Source: an uncultured Collinsella sp.
Lineage (GTDB): Bacteria; Actinomycetota; Coriobacteriia; Coriobacteriales; Coriobacteriaceae
Assembly (NCBI GenBank): GCA_900545055.1
Contig: UQXP01000061.1
Coordinates: forward strand, 1 to 8,665
Direction: 5' to 3'
Length of the DNA: 8,665 nucleotides
Positions 6,996 through 8,665 of this stretch are shown one piece after another. Every line of letters starts with the position of its first letter. Positions within the stretch are counted from its first letter, which is position 1. The notes under the pieces were generated by a model. That model was not told where the DNA came from. It saw nothing but the letters and a program-made list of their open reading frames with translations, and did no database searches. Made by a program: the position numbers and the translations under genes.

Positions 6996-7270
6996 TTTCT
7001 TTAGATTGGATTTCGGGCTGATGCTAAGTTTGTAACATTTAAAAATTCTGCCGGATTACGGGGCTGAATTGACAGCCTCTATCCATTCCGGTAATTTGCA
7101 AATTTCAACAAGCCATCTACCTGCGGTTTTATTTAAGCCATTTTTGCTGTGGTCGGACATCACCAATCTAGCCCCGTAATCCGCCCTACTTTTGATAGCA
7201 GCAAGCATGAGACAGGGCTATTTTTCCCACTCTTTACCGCTATTGCGATCTCCTCTCGCAGGACATCCTG
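6996..7270. other. AT-rich non-coding spacer between the two palindromic repeats
   Basis: I see no credible gene on either strand here: frames are short and there is no start with a ribosome site. The base composition is visibly AT-richer than the flanking genes. The segment holds the 14-bp inverted repeat listed separately, a 12-nt palindrome AATTTGCAAATT (7093-7104), and a small TGCGA/TCGCA hairpin (7244-7248, 7256-7260). I do not recognise any known RNA family. Confidence 0.7.
7052..7183. repeat. Central 14-bp inverted repeat enclosing about 100 nt
   Basis: CGGATTACGGGGCT (7052-7065) is exactly complementary to AGCCCCGTAATCCG (7170-7183). After one G-T pair and one mismatch, pairing continues with AATTG/CAAT-type contacts (7068-7071 with 7164-7167). 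Inside, ACAGC (7072-7076) can pair with GCTGT (7146-7150). The result would be a long stem with a roughly 70-nt head. It could be a folded RNA or the terminal repeats of a separate miniature element lying between the two 67-nt palindromes. Confidence 0.75.
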
Positions 7271-7337
7271 AGTTGCGGTGAAATAAGAACTGTTTGGCGG
7301 GTAGAAGCCGCTATTCAATCCCTATTTCACCGCAACT
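7271..7337. repeat. 67-nt palindromic repeat, copy 2
   Basis: Same length as copy 1, with five substitutions at element positions 16, 18, 20, 26 and 36. The right 31 nt are identical to copy 1. Three of the changes break pairing near the loop end, leaving 15 uninterrupted base pairs plus the inner GCGG/CCGC stem (7297-7300, 7308-7311). It ends 6 nt before the rsmB stop codon on the opposite strand, so it is also placed as a possible rsmB 3' hairpin, although no T-run follows on that strand. Confidence 0.9.
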
Positions 7338-7343
7338 TAGTAG

Positions 7344-8665
7344 CTACTTGTGGACCAGGCGGGCGCAGAAGTGGCCGTCGTAGGAGTCCGCATTAACGGG
7401 CACACTTTGGAAGAAGCCTCGAGCGTTTTGTCGCAGGGTGACGAGGCTCTTGGCGTGGTCGTACTCGGGGAGCTGCAGAATCTGGGCTTCGGAGAGCGGC
7501 GCCACGGTAAAGCCGGCGCCTTCGGGAGAGGCCAGGAAGGCATCTACGACCTGTGTGTTCTCTTCATCAAAAACCGAGCAGGTGGCATAGATAAGCTCAC
7601 CGCCGGCAGCCACGCGCGCGGCTGCTTCCTTGAGCATCGTCAGCTGCAGACGGGGCAGCTCAGTCTTAACGTCATTCTCGGTCAGACGCCACGGAATCTC
7701 GGGGTGGCGGCGCATAGTGCCGGTGCCAGAGCACGGCGCATCGATAAACACCGTGTCAAACAGGGCAGGCTCGCCAAGCATGGCATCAAACGACGTGAGC
7801 ACCTCATTGAGCTCGCAGGCATCACCCGAGACCGTACGGACGCCCGAGATACCCGCCTTATGCAGACGCGCGAGATTCTGATCGCACTTACGATCGTGCA
7901 AATCGAGCGCAGTATGCTGACACTCATACCCGGCTCGCTTGGCCTGGCACATCATCACATAGGTCTTCGTGCCGCGACCGGCGCCAATCTCCAGGCAACG
8001 ACCGGGACGCGTCGCGGCAGTAGCGATAAGCTGGGCGTTAAGGTCCGAGGCAACCGCGGCAGCACGTTCAAACACGCCCGATGCAACGGTGACCTGCGCA
8101 TCGACCGGAGCATGGCAGCCCGGGAAGACAGGCGCCACAAGCTGCGAGATATACGGGTCGGTCTTGGTCGCAAACGCATTCTCATGCAGCGCAAGCGGCG
8201 CAGGCGCCAGATTGCCGGCAAAGTTGAGCGCGCCCTCGGGCGTATCGAACGAGGCCATAATACGAGCGCAAAGCCAGCGAGGAAGACCCATCAAACGCGA
8301 AAGGCGAACCAAACGGCGCTCGGACTCATCCCCGTCAGACGCCGTGGCAAAATCCTCAACGTTGTCCGCAACCTTGTGCAGCACCGCGTTAGCCAAGCCA
8401 GCGGCAGACTTAGCGCCGCTGCGCACCAGCTCAACACCCTGGCTCACGGCAACGCGACCCGGTGTATGCAGGTAGAGCATCTCAAAGGCCGAGATGCGAA
8501 GCGCCATGCGCACACGCGGCTCGACCTTTTTGGGCTTATCCAGAAACTGGTCAAGCAACTCATCCAAAATACCCTGCGTGGCGGCAACGCCGAGCGCCAA
8601 ACGCGCGGCAAAAGCAGAATCGCGCTGGTCAATGGCCTTGGCGGAAGCACGGGAGGACAGCACGT
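7344..8665 (-). CDS. rsmB: 16S rRNA (cytosine-C5) methyltransferase RsmB, 5' truncated
   Basis: On the minus strand, with stop TAG at 7346-7344 and the frame open to the right edge. The GTG at 8663 is an internal codon rather than the start, because the family's first helix is still missing before it; some 20-40 residues probably lie outside. About the first 130 visible residues are a NusB-like RNA-binding domain (RVRMALRISAFEMLYLHTP; AAGLANAVLHK). The Rossmann methyltransferase follows with motif I LEIGAGRGTKT (near 7964-7996), motif IV DAPCSGTGTMRRHPEIPW (Cys codon 7731-7733) and motif VI YATCSVFDEEN, whose Cys (codon 7578-7580) is the expected nucleophile. E. coli RsmB makes m5C967 on 16S rRNA, using S-adenosylmethionine. 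The gene converges on fmdB across the repeat-rich gap, so it belongs to another operon, probably with translation genes outside the window. A related RsmF-type enzyme is less likely given the NusB domain. Confidence 0.93.
   Translation of the reverse strand, partial: VLSSRASAKAIDQRDSAFAARLALGVAATQGILDELLDQFLDKPKKVEPRVRMALRISAFEMLYLHTPGRVAVSQGVELVRSGAKSAAGLANAVLHKVADNVEDFATASDGDESERRLVRLSRLMGLPRWLCARIMASFDTPEGALNFAGNLAPAPLALHENAFATKTDPYISQLVAPVFPGCHAPVDAQVTVASGVFERAAAVASDLNAQLIATAATRPGRCLEIGAGRGTKTYVMMCQAKRAGYECQHTALDLHDRKCDQNLARLHKAGISGVRTVSGDACELNEVLTSFDAMLGEPALFDTVFIDAPCSGTGTMRRHPEIPWRLTENDVKTELPRLQLTMLKEAAARVAAGGELIYATCSVFDEENTQVVDAFLASPEGAGFTVAPLSEAQILQLPEYDHAKSLVTLRQNARGFFQSVPVNADSYDGHFCARLVHK

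Larger units (their letters stand above)
6929..7337. mobile_element. Possible composite miniature element (non-autonomous, no transposase)
   Basis: The left arm of copy 1 (6929-6950) and the right arm of copy 2 (7316-7337) are perfect 22-bp terminal inverted repeats of a 409-nt block with no coding capacity and a central inverted repeat. This is the architecture of a MITE-like or BIME-like element. No clear target-site duplication flanks the block and no transposase is in the window. Two independent insertions of a palindromic repeat remain equally possible. Confidence 0.3.

Noticed and set aside
6926..7021. Short 31-aa plus-strand frame starting at ATG 6926 and running through palindrome copy 1
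   Set aside because: It has no Shine-Dalgarno, covers an entire palindrome, and is not preserved in copy 2, where the ATG is absent.
6929..7337. CRISPR array
   Set aside because: Only two repeats, each 67 nt and fully palindromic, with a single spacer of 275 nt; no cas genes are present. This does not fit CRISPR geometry.
8661..8663. GTG at 8663 as the rsmB start
   Set aside because: No ribosome site can be seen, the frame continues to the window edge, and the NusB-like domain lacks its usual first helix if translation starts here.

Overview
The window is GC-rich, densely coded and strongly biased to G/C-ending codons. Together with a GlgD-type subunit beside GlgA and low-complexity Lys/Ala/Thr protein tails, this suggests a high-GC Gram-positive gut bacterium, most likely of the Coriobacteriia (Collinsella-like). 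That assignment is my inference from recognition and was not tested by a search.

Layout. Positions 1-620 hold the 3' part of glgD (ADP-glucose pyrophosphorylase-like subunit), which enters from outside the window. A 12-bp hairpin separates it from glgA (711-3053), a GT5 glycogen synthase with a complete catalytic core of about 490 residues. The core is followed by an unexpected 290-residue histone-H1-like tail. After a terminator hairpin and a candidate promoter/operator comes a 1098-residue enzyme (3273-6569) that fuses a GH13 neopullulanase-like amylase to a GH77 4-alpha-glucanotransferase (MalQ), with both active sites apparently intact. A GNRA-loop hairpin follows, then a small FmdB-type zinc-ribbon gene (6658-6894). 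All of these are on the + strand. On the - strand, entering from the right edge, is rsmB (7344-8665, 5' end missing), a 16S rRNA m5C methyltransferase.

The fmdB-rsmB convergent gap (6895-7343) is AT-richer than its surroundings and highly structured. Two 67-nt palindromic repeats in the same orientation (62 of 67 positions identical) flank a segment with its own exact 14-bp inverted repeat. Because each repeat is itself a palindrome, the whole 409-nt block also has perfect 22-bp terminal inverted repeats. This looks like a non-coding repeat or miniature-element array.

How the genes work together. GlgD (probably with a GlgC outside the window) supplies ADP-glucose, and GlgA polymerises it into glycogen. 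The amylase-MalQ fusion can hydrolyse and disproportionate maltodextrins or glycogen-derived chains. The left two-thirds is therefore a storage-polysaccharide locus. fmdB and rsmB look like unrelated neighbours. The strongest candidates for something undescribed are the histone-like tail on glycogen synthase, the GH13-GH77 fusion, and the nested palindromic array.
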